DNA of 6,242 nucleotides, taken from Clostridia bacterium (GTDB lineage Bacteria; Bacillota_E; RBS10-35; JAJYVN01). Location of the stretch: assembly GCA_027335515.1 (NCBI GenBank), contig DAHWHT010000286.1:1-6242 (forward strand). The letters run 5' to 3'. The position numbers and the translations under genes are program-made. Below are positions 1 to 6,242 of the stretch, piece after piece (the stretch's first letter is position 1; the number at the start of each line of letters is the position of its first letter). The notes beneath the pieces were generated by a model. That model was not told where the DNA came from. It searched no databases and saw nothing but the letters and a program-made list of their open reading frames with translations.

Positions 1-697
1 CCGGAGTGCCACACTCCGGGCACGGGGTCGCGAGACGCCGGCCCAGGCGTTGGGCCAGTTCAGCGATTACCTGCAAGCGCGTGGGGTTCATGTGCGCTCG
101 CATATCCGTCTCCACATGGGCGAATCCGTCAGCCGAAGCCCGGGCGCAACGTTTCACCACCTCTCGCAGGGCCATGTGGGAGGTCACGCCTTTAAACAGC
201 AAGTTCGGCCGCAGTCCGGAGTTCGGCCGCACGAACAGCCCGTGTGAAGGAAAGCGGACCTTGCGGAGCCACTCATCGAGTTCATCAGCCTCGACACACG
301 TCTCGTACGCAAAATTCGTTGTCTGACTGAGTATTGATTCTGTCACTTGGATGCCCATTTCATCATCGACAAACAATAGTGTCTCTGTGTCTGCGGGTAT
401 CCACCCCAAATCGGGATGGGGGCCGAAACTCCCTTCACTGGCCAAGCCAATGGGCAGACCGGTTGCGGCCATTCCCAGACGAGCCTTGCGCAGTGCGACT
501 TCCAGTACGGTCCCCACGCGCGGGATGTCCCCGGTGAATGTTCCAAGGGCGTCGGTGTCTAGGTCATGAGGAACGCACACCCTGATGCCGACAGCCTCCA
601 TGAGAGCGGGAGCGACAGCCCGTTCCTTACCGTGTTTGGTCGACAGGACCGCCTCTTTGCCGTGGTAGGGACGCCCCTTCAGGGTGTCTTGGTCCAT
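1..697 (-). CDS. DUF6671 family protein (C-terminus cut by window edge)
   Basis: An uninterrupted reading frame of 232 codons starts at the ATG at 697-695 and runs off the left edge. The N-terminal part matches what I recall of the DUF6671 family: STKHGKE (residues 19-25), DTDALGTFTGD (47-57), an E-x(4)-K-A-R segment (66-73), and GLASEGSFGPHP (84-95), followed by LLFVDDE (107-113) and TTNFAYE (126-132). A second conserved block, HVETDMRAHMNPTR, lies near residues 197-210. The last visible residues, CPEC (226-229), look like the first half of a zinc ribbon whose second knuckle would lie outside the window. No signal peptide or membrane segment is seen, so it is probably cytoplasmic. The biochemical function of the family is, to my knowledge, unknown. 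The start is supported by a well-placed Shine-Dalgarno. It transcribes leftward, away from the debris field, and its G+C (about 52% in a counted row) is well below that of the methyltransferase remnant. I am confident of the family, not of a function. Confidence 0.88.
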   Translation of the reverse strand, partial: MDQDTLKGRPYHGKEAVLSTKHGKERAVAPALMEAVGIRVCVPHDLDTDALGTFTGDIPRVGTVLEVALRKARLGMAATGLPIGLASEGSFGPHPDLGWIPADTETLLFVDDEMGIQVTESILSQTTNFAYETCVEADELDEWLRKVRFPSHGLFVRPNSGLRPNLLFKGVTSHMALREVVKRCARASADGFAHVETDMRAHMNPTRLQVIAELAQRLGRRLATPCPECGTP

Positions 698-705
698 GGT
701 TCCAT

Positions 706-713
706 CTCCCCTT
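706..713 (-). promoter_or_regulatory. Ribosome binding site of the DUF6671 gene
   Basis: Read on the minus strand, AAGGGGAG lies 8 nt upstream of the ATG at 697-695. This is near-ideal Shine-Dalgarno spacing and supports that ATG as the start. An overlapping upstream ATG at 704-702 is out of frame with the conserved protein. Confidence 0.7.
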
Positions 714-1441
714 TGGCCGGTGAGCCGGCTGTCGTGTTCGAAGGGGTCGTAGGGCCGCGCTGGAGCGACGAACGGGTGCCGCACGCTCGCCACGGGCCGT
801 CACCTCGGCGCCCGAGCGGAACCGGCGACAGAAACCTCTACCTCGTCCTGCCGCCCTCCCCGTCGCGACAAGGGCATGCCGAGGGGCCAAGACAGCGGCG
901 CTCTCGGCGGCCAGACCGCAGTTCGCAGACGCGTCGACGGTCTTCGAACTGCTGACCGCAGGTGGAGGGCGTCGCTGATGGCTTACCCCATTCTCCGGGA
1001 GGTCGGCGGGTCGGTGATCCCCATCGGACGGTCCAGTACTACCCCGAGCACTTCCTGATCCGAGGACGAGCCACTGCCGACGAGGCCCGGTGCACAGACG
1101 TTCACAGCAACAGAACGCCTCTTGCTGGAGGAGTAACCATTCGTTCACAACCGCTTCCGTCTCCAATCGTTACCAGTGCGAAGGACCGCACGGGTCGCCG
1201 ATCGGCATCATCGGGCGCCGGGACCGTCCATCTGGCCGGTCCGCCTGCGCCACCCCCACCTGTCCCTGGCCCGGCGCCATTATCTGCCTGATGATTCATG
1301 ACTTACACTTCGCCAGTATCGCACAACCCATCCGTGGGCGCAAGCCTCGTGACCGGGACGTACCGCGGCCTGCTCAGGCTTGCACAGACCTCTGCCACCC
1401 GCGGCCACCGGATCAGGACGTCCAGGGGTGTGAGTAGCAGT
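714..1441. other. Stretch with no supportable gene
   Basis: All open frames here are short. Their translations are rich in Arg, Pro and Gly without recognisable motifs, as expected from chance frames in high-G+C DNA. The longest minus frame, 1166 down to 627, overlaps the real DUF6671 start and resembles no family I know. A weak minus-strand promoter-like pair (TTGCGC and GATACT, 17 nt apart, about 1340-1370) could drive leftward transcription, but it is poor evidence alone. The stretch may be a long 5' region or decayed genes. Confidence 0.4.
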
Positions 1442-1498
1442 TGTGCAGGATTGAACGCTAAGGCAAAGGTGTCGTTTGAGCGAGACGAAAAGTAGCGG
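1442..1498. mobile_element. Possible IS21-family end remnant
   Basis: The stretch holds TGTGCAGGATTGAACGCTA (1442-1460), then TGTCGTTTGAGCG (1470-1482) and AAAAGTAGCGG (1488-1498). This spaced set of short T-rich and AACGCT-like boxes resembles the terminal transposase-binding repeats of some IS21-family elements as I remember them. No istA or istB reading frame is visible on either side, so if the reading is correct this is a solo end or relic. The match is from memory, so it is a weak call. The bases are clearly less G+C-rich than their surroundings, which supports a separate origin. A run of nine G (1497-1505) follows immediately. Confidence 0.28.
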
Positions 1499-1974
1499 GG
1501 GGGGGCGGTCGGGACGGGGTCAGCGCTGGCCTGGGGAGCATCGCCCGTTCCACGGGCACGGTCGGCGTGATGCGCAAGGCGTGGATGCACGGCTCCAGGG
1601 GACCAGCGGGTGAGTCTCGGAGCGGCGCGGTGCGCACGCGTTCAGGGGGGTAGCACCCGCCTATGGTCCCGCAAGTGGTGGTGCCAAGGAGACGGGCATA
1701 CTACTGGCGCCAACTCTCTCTTAGCGGACGAGCCCAGACCAGCCGGTCGCGGGTCGGTACTCCCCGACATGACGGCCCGTCATCGGGGAAGCCCCTTGGG
1801 GCGAAAGGCTTCGCGCGGCCGGAGCGCTTCCACTCCCGGGCTGAACGCTTACGGCGTTGCCTCCTCCCCTCGGGGCACGCCTGCCCGGTGGCTGACATCC
1901 GGCTCGACGAGCATGGCCCACGGCCAGCAGGTCGCCCGCGACCGATTTCATGCGGCGGGCAACGCGTCGCAGTA
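1499..1974. other. Stretch with no supportable gene
   Basis: Open frames on both strands in this part read as low-complexity Arg/Ala/Gly-rich sequence with no motif I recognise, and none has a convincing start. The notable content is a set of closely spaced hairpins at 1762-1814. It lies downstream (with respect to the minus strand) of the spoVT remnant and may hold unrecognisable debris. Confidence 0.4.
1762..1788. other. Strong imperfect hairpin
   Basis: The left arm CCCCGACATGACG and right arm CGTCATCGGGG can pair over 11 bp, with a 2-nt bulge in the left arm and a 3-nt loop (GCC). A second small hairpin, GCGAA-AGGC-TTCGC (1801-1814), follows closely. No T-tract follows on either strand, so this is not a standard intrinsic terminator. 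It could be a structured RNA element or a protein-binding dyad, or chance in G+C-rich DNA. Confidence 0.45.
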
Positions 1975-2421
1975 CCTCGCCCTGTTGGCGCGCGTCGTCG
2001 CGAGTGGTTGGCCATCTTGGCGAGGGAGCGGGCATCCCAAACACGGGCGCGCCTTGGCGGGAAAGGTGCGTGTGACGAGGACCACGGCGCCGGCCCCGTC
2101 GGCACCGGCGCGATGACGAAGGAGGCGAATGGATCCCTGTCGTGAGCGAGGTTGCAAACAAGCGCCCGTGCGTCCGCAGCATCCCCTGGCCTGGACGGAG
2201 TGGTCTCGCCGCGTGCGACGGCGGCCGCGATCGCCGGGCCCACCGGTTGCCCGCGGAGTTCCGGCGCACCGACCGCGGCGATGACGGTGTTGCGGTGGGT
2301 GACCAGCGCGATATGCCCCGTGGTCTCGTAACAGAGATTCCGCCAAGCGAGACACCATTCCGCCGAGCGCGGCCACCGGCGAATACTTCTGGAGGACGAC
2401 GCATCCTTGTTCATCGACGTC
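1975..2421 (-). pseudogene. spoVT: Degraded spoVT (stage V sporulation protein T) remnant
   Basis: Read leftward from about 2418, the conceptual protein is VDEQGCVVLQKYSPVAALGG, then SRLAESL, then YETTGHIALVTHRNTVIAAVG, then PVGPAIAAAVARGE, FASFVIAPV and DGAGAVVLVTRT. From memory this follows B. subtilis SpoVT in order: the hinge after the AbrB domain (VDRDGEVILKKYSPISELG), then the GAF domain (ALYDSLGHSVLICDRD, IAVSG, VGPIVANGD, GAVVIFS). SpoVT is a forespore DNA-binding regulator. The N-terminal AbrB DNA-binding half, about 40 residues, is missing: the preceding sequence does not match and belongs to the opposite-strand remnant. Reconstruction needs an extra base removed near 2330-2331 (between SL and YETT) and a compensating shift near 2101-2105. 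The C-terminal end near 1975-2060 is blurred by a further frame change. It cannot make a working SpoVT. The GAF match is good enough that I prefer SpoVT over a LytS-type sensor. Confidence 0.62.
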
Positions 2422-3390
2422 GACGCCCGCCGGCGCCTGGGGCTGATGCGCCCCGCGGACTTGGCCCGCGCCGCGCACGGTCTGATCTCGTACGGCGTCG
2501 GCTGCGCCTTCGGCCGTTGGGACATCCGCGTCGGCCAGCGCGCCGGAGAAACCGCCTGTCAGCGAGGACGCACTGTGGCCAGCCGGAGCCCCGGAGAGGC
2601 CGGAGAGGAGGCCCCGGATCCCGCCCAGGGCGCAAGAGGGGACTCTGCCGCCCTGGGCGACCCTTTCGCCCCGCTCCCGCGCTGTTCCCCCGGCATGCTC
2701 CAGGACGCCGACGGCCGGCCGCTGTCGCCGGCCGACCTCCCCGCGAACTACCCGCTGCGCCCGCCGCTGGACGGGATCCTGGTGGACGACCCCTCCGAGG
2801 AGGTGGACATCACCCGTGTCGTCCGCCGCGCGCTGGAGGCGCTGTTCGGGGCCGCGACGCCGGCCATCGCGGAGGAACTGCGCACCGCCCTCGGCGTCGA
2901 CCTGCGCACCTATCAGCGCCAGAGCTTCTTCGATGCGCACCTGAAGGCGTACAGCGGTAGCCAGCGGCGGGTGCCGCTCTACTGGCAGGGTCTCCTCCGC
3001 GTCACGCGGCTACGGGCTCTGGCTGTATTACCCGCGGCTGCAGCGCGACACCCTCGCCACGGCCATCGGCAAGTTCGTCGACCGCAAGCTGACCGGGGAG
3101 ACGGAGGTCCTGGCGCGGCTGCGACGTGAGGCCACCGAGCCAGGCGCCTCCCGCGCCCTGAAGAAGCAGGCCGTGGAGCAGGAGGCGCTCCTCGCGGACG
3201 TGGCGGCGTTCCGGGACGCGCTGCGGGCGGCGGCCGCGACGTTCGAGGTGGACTTCAGCGACGGCGCCGTGCTCAACGCCGCGCCCCTCGCCGGCCTGAT
3301 GCGCTGGAAGAAGGCGGCCGAGGCGGCGGCTGCGCTGCGCAAGGGGGAGCCGGCGCGGTCGGCCGCGGTGCGGCGGGCGCGGGTGGCCCG
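2422..3390 (+). pseudogene. C-terminal fragment of a PglX/Eco57I-like adenine-specific DNA methyltransferase, frameshifted
   Basis: The first part is open in one frame and carries LARAAHGLISYGVGCAFGRW (from about 2464), DPFAPLP, CSPGML, DGILVDDP, an ALGVDLRTYQ-FFDAHLKAYS block and RRVPLYW (to 2985). The second part continues one frame over with SRGYGLWLYYPRLQRDTL (from 3002), a charged helical stretch, and DGAVLNAAPL-MRWKKA (near 3265-3318). From memory this order (isYavGc-fGRw, DGi, FF-dHlk-Y, piYW, yyprl-kDtl, DGvvlN-aPL) is the C-terminal region of large PglX-like N6-adenine methyltransferases found in BREX, Pgl and type IIG systems. It sits after the SAM-binding and NPPY catalytic part, which is absent here. 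One extra base in the GGG at 2988-2990 breaks the frame; removing it restores YWQVSSASRGYGLW. After about 3390 the expected tail is not recognisable. G+C is very high (about 78-80% in two counted rows). Family is likely; the exact subfamily is not certain. Confidence 0.66.
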
Positions 3391-3902
3391 GCAGGCGGGG
3401 GGCGTTGGGGCGGTTGCCTACCCTTGGGCCCTTGGGTTGGCTGACGTCGCCAGGGATGGCTTGGGGCGGGATGAGCGGGCGCACGGCTCAGAGTCCGACT
3501 CCTCCGGTGGCTCCGTGCACACGGCACTCGTGCCCGGCAAGCGACTCGGCCGCGCCCGTGCTGCTGACGTGGCTCGTGCAGTCCCAGACGTACGGCGTGC
3601 CGTACGGCGCACGGACAGCCGACGAAGGACCTCCCCTGTCGTTCAATCGCTTGCGGGCACCGCGGCACCAAACCCGGGTGCGGCGGGTGGCGGGCAGGAG
3701 GTGCGCCCGCATGCCCCGCGGGGCGATCTCGCCCCATAGCAGCGTCTCCAGCAGCAACGGCGAGGCGCCCCATGGCCGTAGTACACTCCCTCGGGGGTGC
3801 TCTCGCGTGCCCGGGCGCCGTGGCGCCGTTTTCGGCGACACGGCCCGGCGAGGCCCACCGCGTCGACGGCGCGGGGCGGTGCGTGGGGCAAGAACTCCCG
3901 CC
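3391..3902. other. Stretch with no confident gene, upstream of the PHP-ATPase
   Basis: The plus frame continuing from the methyltransferase remnant stays open to TAG 3737-3739, but its translation loses all family resemblance after about 3390. The same frame has another TAG at 3779-3781, just before the ATPase region. On the minus strand, frames between 3927 and 3488 contain fragments such as LLLETLLWGEIAPRGM and YGTPYVWDCTSH that read more like real protein than the other shadows, but they lie in one short frame and I cannot assign a family. Two direct copies of CGTACGGCG occur at 3589-3597 and 3601-3609. I see no convincing promoter for the downstream gene. Confidence 0.4.
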
Positions 3903-3907
3903 GGAGG
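3903..3907 (+). promoter_or_regulatory. Shine-Dalgarno deciding the start of the PHP-ATPase
   Basis: GGAGG lies 12 nt before the ATG at 3920 and 18 nt before the in-frame ATG at 3926. The spacing favours 3920, though 12 nt is on the long side. An in-frame GTG at 3797 would add about 41 residues of unconvincing Arg/Pro-rich sequence and is less likely. Confidence 0.55.
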
Positions 3908-3919
3908 TCACGCACAGCC

Positions 3920-6242
3920 ATGCTCATGAGCGGCGCACAGGGGGCCGAGGAGCCCCTACACAGCGCGTTGGCCCTACCCGCGGGCGCGCGGTTTTACCGT
4001 TGCGCCTTGCAGGTGAACCCCTTCGCCTATCTGCGCAACCAACGCAAGCCGACGCCGTTTCCCGACGAGGTCAGTTACAATGCCGCCCTCGTTAAGGCCT
4101 GCGTGGAGAGCGATATTGACGTGATCGGGGTGACGGACCATTACAGCGTCATGGCGTCCCTGAGTCTGATCCGTGCCGCGCAGGAGGCCGGCATCCGCGT
4201 GTTTCCGGGATTCGAGGCCGTCACCAAGGATGGCGTACACTTCCTTTGTCTCTTTGACCCTGAGCGCAGTCCGCAAGAGATTGACCGCATCATCGGTGAC
4301 TGCGGCGTCCACTCCCAGGCGCCGGGAGCGCCCAGAGGAAAATACGACGCGACGGAATTCCTGGCGGAGGTACATGGGTGGGGAGCCGTCTGCATCGCCG
4401 CCCATGTCGCCGCCGACGGGGGGTTGCTGCATACCCTGCGGGGTCTGGGCGGCGTCGTGGCCTGGAAGTCGGCGGACCTGCTTGCGTGCGCCCTGCCCGG
4501 CCCCGTGAGCGACGCTCCCGAGAGTCTCCGGCCAATCCTGCAAAACAAGAATGCGGAATACCGTCGCGCACGTCCGGTCGCCGTAATCAATGCTTCGGAC
4601 ATCTGCAGACCGGAAGATCTCGCTAAGTCGGGAGCATGGACCTGGCTTAAGATGTCTGAGGTTTCGGTCGAGGGGTTGCGGCAGGCGTTCCTGGATCCGG
4701 AATCGCGGATCCGGCTGGCAGGTGCTCCCGCCCCCCCCCACCACACAGAATTCGTCGCTGTTGCCTGGCAGGGCGGCTTTCTCGATCAGGTGGCGATTCA
4801 TTTCAACGGCGACTTGAACGTGCTCATCGGAGGGAGGGGTACGGGGAAGTCTACCATCATCGAGAGTCTGCGTTACGTGTTGGGTCTGCATCCGTTGGGA
4901 GAAGACGCTCGCCGGACGCACGAGAGCATCGTCCGCCAGGTTCTGAAGAGCGGCACAAAGATCAGTCTTCTGGTGCGTGTGTCGCGACCGCTGGTCCATG
5001 AGTATCGCATCGAACGCACCGTTCCGAACCCGCCGATTGTGCGCGATCAATCGGGGCAGGTCCTCAGCCTGTCACCGTCCGACGTGGCACCGCAGACGGA
5101 GATATTCGGGCAGCATGAAATCTCTGAGTTGGCGAGGAAACCGGAGCAGATCACCCGCCTCTTGGAACGGTTCGTGGAGCGTGACGAAGCAGTGGTGCGG
5201 CGGAAGGCCGACTTGCGACGTGAGCTGGAACGCACGCGGAACCGCATGCTGGACGTGCGCCGCGAGTTGGATGCTGCCGGAGAACGCCTTGCGTCACTGC
5301 CGTCTCTGGAGGAGACGTTGCAGCGATACCGAGAGGCCGGCCTCGAAGAGCGGCTCAAGGAACAGAGCCTGCTGGTGCGTGAGGAACGGATCCTGCGCTC
5401 CGCCGACGAGCGACTCCTTCCGTTTAAGGAGGTGTTGGAGTCTTTACGTCAAGATCTGCCGGTCGACCGCGCCTTCCTGTCGGTGAAGGCTCTCGAAGGT
5501 CTGGCGGGAGAACCGATCTTGTCGGAGGCCGAGGCCGTACTGACGCGCCTGGAACGTGATCTGCAGACCGTCGCCGAGCAGATCGACCGTGCCGTGGTGC
5601 GCGCCGAACAGGGTTTGCGCGAGGTGCGGACGCGCTGGAACGCGCGCCGGGACATCGTGCGCTCCTCGTACGAGCGGATCCTGCGCGAACTGCAGAAGGC
5701 GCAGGTGGACGGCGAGGAGTTCATTCGGCTACGCCAGGGGATCGAAGAGCTTCGCCCCTTGGGCGAGCGCCAGACGGCGTTGCGGCGGGACGTTGCTGAC
5801 CTTGAGCAGCTACGCCAGAACCTCCTAGTGGAGTGGGAGGATGCCAAGGCGACCGAGTTCCGGCGACTCGACCGGGCGGCGAGGAAAGTGAGCCGGATGC
5901 TGTCGCCGCGTGTCCGGGTGGAGGTGCAATTCCAAGGGGATCGCGATCCTCTGTTGTCCCTGCTGCGCGAGCAGGTGCGGGGCCGCCTTTCTGAGACGGA
6001 GAACGTCTTGCGGCAGCGGCCGGACCTCTCCATCAAGCAATTCGCGCAAGGGTTGCGCGCGGGCCGGGATGCTCTGGCGAAGCAGTTTGCCATTCCGCCG
6101 TCTCAGGCTGATCGCCTGTCACAGTCGGGGCCAGAGACTGCCATGCTCGTGGAAGAACTTGACCTCCCGGCGACGACGCTCGTGGAGCTGAACGTCGCGC
6201 CGGAAGGTGAATCGCCGGTGTGGAAACAGCTGGGGGACCTGT
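3920..6242 (+). CDS. TrlF-like PHP-domain/SMC-type AAA ATPase (C-terminus cut by window edge)
   Basis: The frame is open from the ATG at 3920 to the right edge, 774 codons with no stop. Residues about 25-260 form a PHP-like metallo-phosphoesterase domain: VTDHYS (71-76), FPGFEAVTKDGVH (95-107, with E99 and H107), AAHVAADGG (160-168) and NASD (224-227). The usual first PHP motif HxH is absent; the equivalent position reads ALQVNPFAY, and the usual final SDxH lacks its His. A second part is an ABC/SMC/RecN-type ATPase head: Walker A GGRGTGKST (304-312, K310) and a Q-loop-like EIFGQHEISEL (394-404, Q398). From about residue 413 to 655 long Glu/Arg/Leu-rich stretches look like a coiled coil. The ABC signature, Walker B and D-loop should lie beyond the window. 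The protein resembles what databases name TrlF family AAA-like ATPase. A role in DNA or RNA processing, perhaps defence, is inferred from the domains and from the methyltransferase remnant next to it. It is intact as far as visible and is not in an operon with anything upstream. Confidence 0.88.
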   Translation, partial: MLMSGAQGAEEPLHSALALPAGARFYRCALQVNPFAYLRNQRKPTPFPDEVSYNAALVKACVESDIDVIGVTDHYSVMASLSLIRAAQEAGIRVFPGFEAVTKDGVHFLCLFDPERSPQEIDRIIGDCGVHSQAPGAPRGKYDATEFLAEVHGWGAVCIAAHVAADGGLLHTLRGLGGVVAWKSADLLACALPGPVSDAPESLRPILQNKNAEYRRARPVAVINASDICRPEDLAKSGAWTWLKMSEVSVEGLRQAFLDPESRIRLAGAPAPPHHTEFVAVAWQGGFLDQVAIHFNGDLNVLIGGRGTGKSTIIESLRYVLGLHPLGEDARRTHESIVRQVLKSGTKISLLVRVSRPLVHEYRIERTVPNPPIVRDQSGQVLSLSPSDVAPQTEIFGQHEISELARKPEQITRLLERFVERDEAVVRRKADLRRELERTRNRMLDVRRELDAAGERLASLPSLEETLQRYREAGLEERLKEQSLLVREERILRSADERLLPFKEVLESLRQDLPVDRAFLSVKALEGLAGEPILSEAEAVLTRLERDLQTVAEQIDRAVVRAEQGLREVRTRWNARRDIVRSSYERILRELQKAQVDGEEFIRLRQGIEELRPLGERQTALRRDVADLEQLRQNLLVEWEDAKATEFRRLDRAARKVSRMLSPRVRVEVQFQGDRDPLLSLLREQVRGRLSETENVLRQRPDLSIKQFAQGLRAGRDALAKQFAIPPSQADRLSQSGPETAMLVEELDLPATTLVELNVAPEGESPVWKQLGDL

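Noticed and set aside
1..19. Perfect 8-bp inverted repeat CCGGAGTG / CACTCCGG with a 3-nt spacer
   Set aside because: It falls inside the DUF6671 frame at the CPECGT zinc-knuckle codons, so it is most simply a coding coincidence. It is also cut by the window edge.
627..1166. Minus-strand open frame of 179 codons
   Set aside because: It overlaps the DUF6671 start in another frame and has no recognisable motif; it looks like a chance frame in high-G+C DNA.
1610..2145. Two overlapping plus-strand frames of 160-168 codons
   Set aside because: They run antisense to the spoVT remnant for part of their length and are otherwise Arg/Gly/Ser-rich with no motif.
2090..2340. LytS-type sensor kinase GAF domain on the minus strand
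   Set aside because: First considered because of the ALVTHRNTVIAAVG pattern, but the upstream VVLQKYSPVAALG segment fits the SpoVT hinge and SpoVT explains the whole order better.
3540..3610. YGTPYVWDCTSH as an NlpC/P60 peptidase motif on the minus strand
   Set aside because: The start resembles the GxPYVWGG motif, but the following DCSGL-type catalytic Cys sequence and the His motif are absent.
3974..5050. Long minus-strand frame of 358 codons
   Set aside because: It lies opposite the PHP and Walker A regions of the ATPase. Its translation shows no family motif, while the plus strand shows clear ones, so it is an antisense shadow.
5449..6093. Minus-strand frame of 214 codons, very Arg/Ser-rich
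   Set aside because: It is antisense to the coiled-coil part of the ATPase. The Arg/Ser bias is the mirror of Glu/Arg/Leu-rich helical coding.
1..6242. CRISPR arrays, tRNA or rRNA genes
   Set aside because: No regularly spaced direct repeats, cloverleaf-like segments or rRNA-like conserved stretches were seen on either strand.

Overview
The window is a high-G+C bacterial locus. It holds two intact genes at its edges, both cut by the window ends, and about 3.2 kb of gene debris and non-coding DNA between them. The best taxonomic clue is a broken copy of spoVT, a sporulation regulator known from endospore-forming Firmicutes. With the high G+C this points to a high-G+C spore-former of the Symbiobacterium/Thermaerobacter type. 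That placement is an inference. Composition is mosaic: hand-counted 60-base rows give about 78-80% G+C in the methyltransferase remnant (2821-2880, 3301-3360) but only 52-55% in the two intact genes (361-420, 4801-4860, 5101-5160).

Layout from left to right. (1) 697 to <1, minus strand: a DUF6671 family protein with a good Shine-Dalgarno; its C-terminal end, starting at a Cys-x-x-Cys knuckle, runs off the left edge. (2) About 698-1975: no gene I can support. It contains a possible IS21-family end remnant (1442-1498) and a strong hairpin (1762-1788). (3) About 1975-2421, minus strand: a spoVT pseudogene lacking its N-terminal AbrB half and carrying at least two frameshifts. (4) About 2422-3390, plus strand: the C-terminal piece of a PglX/Eco57I-like adenine-specific DNA methyltransferase, abutting the spoVT remnant in the opposite orientation and broken by a single-base frameshift near 2988-2990. 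(5) About 3391-3919: no confident gene. (6) 3920 to >6242, plus strand: a large PHP-domain plus SMC/RecN-like ATPase (TrlF-like), open for 774 codons without a stop and truncated by the right edge before its distal ATPase motifs.

How the parts relate. The methyltransferase fragment belongs to a family typical of DNA modification and phage-defence systems (BREX, Pgl, type IIG), and the PHP-ATPase looks like a DNA-transaction or defence ATPase. The region therefore reads as an eroded accessory or defence island: the modification gene has decayed into rearranged debris while the ATPase and the DUF6671 gene stay open. The functional link between them is inference; no complete multi-gene system is visible here.
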